A DNA stretch of 64,000 nucleotides. Source: Kluyveromyces lactis (Eukaryota; Ascomycota; Saccharomycetes; Saccharomycetales; Saccharomycetaceae). Positions 62,135 to 64,000 of the stretch are shown here, piece after piece (positions within the stretch are counted from its first letter, which is position 1; every line of letters starts with the position of its first letter). The translations under genes and the position numbers were made by a program. Location: positions 1,178,001 through 1,242,000 of the forward strand of contig NC_006042.1 of the NCBI RefSeq assembly GCF_000002515.2, written 5' to 3'. Below the pieces are notes generated by a model. It was not told where the DNA came from. It saw only the letters and a program-made list of their open reading frames with translations, and searched no databases.

Positions 62135-64000
62135 ATGATGAATAAACATGACAAGCAACGGCATCCGTCGCAGAAACAGAAGCATAGGAATAAGCAACGA
62201 CATTTTCAGAAGGATCGTTTGGGCAAAAAGATAGATTCTAAGAAATCTGAGGCAGATAATGATCAGATACCGATTTTGTCGTTTCTGCGACAAAATATGG
62301 ATACCAAGCAAAATTTGACGTCAAGACCGGGTTCAAGTTCGACTCCGACCACTCCTCAGGTGTATAGACGTTCCAAGACTGTCAATTCCAAAACTAGTCG
62401 CTCTGAGGAAAACTCCAAGGTGCGGACTTCACAGGTACGATCCGGTTGGGACCGTCCTTTTTCGTCGCGACAGCCATCACCTTCACCTTCACCTGCCGCT
62501 TCTGGATCGCAATATCAAAAGCAGAAAAGCTACACTAACCGGAAAAGTAGTACTTCGCATACTGAGATGTTGAAATCTCTATACGTTGGTGATAGCAAGG
62601 TTTCATCACCGCCACAATCGAATATCGATAAAGCTCCTCAGAGGAAACCCTTGGAAAGAACAGGGTTATCGAAGCGTGTTGTCGAAGATGAAGTGCTGAG
62701 AAGACAACAGTCCAGTTTGTCTTCATCGGGACGTATACACAAGCACATAGAGTCTCCATTTCAGAGAAATTCCAAACCGGTTAGCAAGAGCATTGTTAAG
62801 GCACCGAACAAAGTCAATTTTGCATTTGAAACTAGTTTGAACGATATAGACCTGAACCTATTGACACGCGCAAGAGCATCGTCTGGTGGTACTCCCACAT
62901 CGAAGGGGTCAGCAGCGGTTCCTGCCGCTCCGAAAACTAAAAATAAGACGGACTCTCAAGTAAGTAAGATAGCCAATGAGATACAAAATTCTAATAAATC
63001 CCGAATCTCTAAGGCAAATAGTCCCATTCAAAGAACAACTACTACTACATCTAACATTCCGAGCGAGGCTAAAGAGTTATACAACATGCTCTCATCGCGA
63101 TTGAAGAGAAGAAATGTTTTATTCGACAAGAAAGGTACAATCAATTCTGAAAACAATGACAAAACTGGCGCATCAGTAAAAGTGGAATCTTCACATGTCG
63201 AAATTATAGGTTCAAAGCGTGATCACACGCATACAAGTTTTATGGAGCTACCATCTATGCAAGCCACTATTGCGGATTTAGCAAAGACCACTTCGCTTGT
63301 AAAAGAAAACAGCGCACAAATAGAAGTTGATCGTAATCTAATTGGCCCTGAACGTTCCAGGAAAAACGAAAAGGAATTCCAAGATTTGGAAACAAGAACT
63401 AGCTCTCCGGCAAAGGAAAGTCTAGCGTCTCCTTCTGCTGACACGCCTGAAAGAAAAGTGCCACAACTTGATTTGACATCGCCATCATTTGACTCCACTC
63501 CTGGTGTTACAGAAAAAATGGATCTCAAAGAAGTACCATCTCCCGAGTATCCTTCATCAGCTGGACAAGCCGTTCAACAGTCAGAATCATCACAAATATC
63601 ACACGTTATACAACAAGCAGAGGGGGCGGATTCTGGCTCACATCACGGAATTCAAGTTGAATCAAGTGAACTGAACATCCCAACGATATTTGAGAAGAAA
63701 GATAACCCGCAAGCAGCTTCTGCTTCAGGTACCTTCCATCATGTCGATGAAAAACAATCAACTGAGGAAACCGCAAAACTTTTGGCTTTATCTGATACTT
63801 CATCTGAAACGTCTTCCGATGGTAGTTCCTCAGGCCATTATGTAGGTGATTTCCAATTATTGAATACGATGAAGGCAAGAATGGTCGGTCCTAAGGTTGC
63901 GAAATGGAAGGCGTTTAACAAATCTAAATTTAAAGACTTGATGAAATATCTTATCGCTGAACATACACCTCTTGCAGCAAGATCAGATGTCAGCTGCTCC
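62135..64000 (+). CDS. SIR4: probable Sir4 homologue, N-terminal part (cut by window end)
   Basis: The frame opens at ATG 62135 (a second ATG follows) and is still open at base 64000, giving 622 codons. The protein is basic, Ser/Thr/Pro-rich and disordered, like the Sir4 N-terminal half. DNDQIPILSFLRQNM (about 48-62) may match the PKIPLFTFAKSK segment of S. cerevisiae Sir4. Near the end, LALSDTSSETSSDGSSSGHY is followed by GPKVAKWKAFNKSKFKDLMKYLIAEHTPL, which is arranged like the Sir4 acidic serine tract (VSDSDDSSSDND) and the start of its Sir2-interaction domain (GKWFDPVLDWRKSDREL). These are by-eye similarities in a fast-evolving family. A PCF11 or IVY1 identity (next genes in S. cerevisiae) does not fit. 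Confidence 0.5.
   Translation, partial: MMNKHDKQRHPSQKQKHRNKQRHFQKDRLGKKIDSKKSEADNDQIPILSFLRQNMDTKQNLTSRPGSSSTPTTPQVYRRSKTVNSKTSRSEENSKVRTSQVRSGWDRPFSSRQPSPSPSPAASGSQYQKQKSYTNRKSSTSHTEMLKSLYVGDSKVSSPPQSNIDKAPQRKPLERTGLSKRVVEDEVLRRQQSSLSSSGRIHKHIESPFQRNSKPVSKSIVKAPNKVNFAFETSLNDIDLNLLTRARASSGGTPTSKGSAAVPAAPKTKNKTDSQVSKIANEIQNSNKSRISKANSPIQRTTTTTSNIPSEAKELYNMLSSRLKRRNVLFDKKGTINSENNDKTGASVKVESSHVEIIGSKRDHTHTSFMELPSMQATIADLAKTTSLVKENSAQIEVDRNLIGPERSRKNEKEFQDLETRTSSPAKESLASPSADTPERKVPQLDLTSPSFDSTPGVTEKMDLKEVPSPEYPSSAGQAVQQSESSQISHVIQQAEGADSGSHHGIQVESSELNIPTIFEKKDNPQAASASGTFHHVDEKQSTEETAKLLALSDTSSETSSDGSSSGHYVGDFQLLNTMKARMVGPKVAKWKAFNKSKFKDLMKYLIAEHTPLAARSDVSCS

Overview
The window is chromosomal DNA of a budding yeast (Saccharomycetaceae) that did not undergo the whole-genome duplication, most likely Kluyveromyces or a close relative. 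Three things support this. First, gene order interleaves the two sister regions of Saccharomyces cerevisiae: YLL001W-YLL004W with YJL001W-YJL003W, and YDR216W-YDR227W with YLR219W-YLR227C. Second, it holds a point centromere with a CDEII of about 162 bp and a CDEIII close to the K. lactis consensus; S. cerevisiae CDEII is about half that length. Third, introns carry GTATGT/GTAAGT donors and a TACTAAC branch site. Gene names below come from protein features I recognise plus agreement with S. cerevisiae gene order; no database search was run.

Layout. 1-7244 is a centromere-flanking block equivalent to the S. cerevisiae CEN3 arm: citrate synthase (5' end outside the window), YCP4, an F-box/JmjC oxygenase gene that S. 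cerevisiae lacks, MRPL32 and CDC10. 7245-9525 has no convincing gene and contains the centromere (9016-9214). 9526-22210 is equivalent to the CEN12/CEN10 arms: DNM1, RTT109, PRE3 (two exons), SFI1, OST1, ORC3, COX16. After a synteny break between COX16 and ADR1, 23353-64000 is one long conserved block: ADR1, RAD9, ADY4 (with a predicted intron), SPR28, BUR2, MFB1, GTB1, a YDR222W/YLR225C homologue, IFH1/CRF1, UTP13, RSA3, CCC1, the divergent H2B-H2A pair, MSC3, ADK1, a Sir4/Asf2-family gene, and a second large Ser/Thr-rich gene cut by the window end that looks like a Sir4 N-terminal half.

The genes are mostly housekeeping and cell-biology genes and do not form one pathway. Some regulatory logic is visible: a proteasome PACE box before PRE3, PAC boxes before UTP13 and RSA3, TATA boxes and an Spt10-type element in the histone promoter, and many CACGTG (Cbf1-type) sites. 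The observations most worth following are the tandem Sir4-family genes, the F-box/JmjC gene whose promoter carries the same extended PAC array as the ribosome-biogenesis genes, the centromere that joins arms belonging to different ancestral centromeres, the ADY4 intron, and a perfect 15-bp hairpin beyond the H2B gene. I saw no tRNA, rRNA, transposon, LTR or viral remnant.
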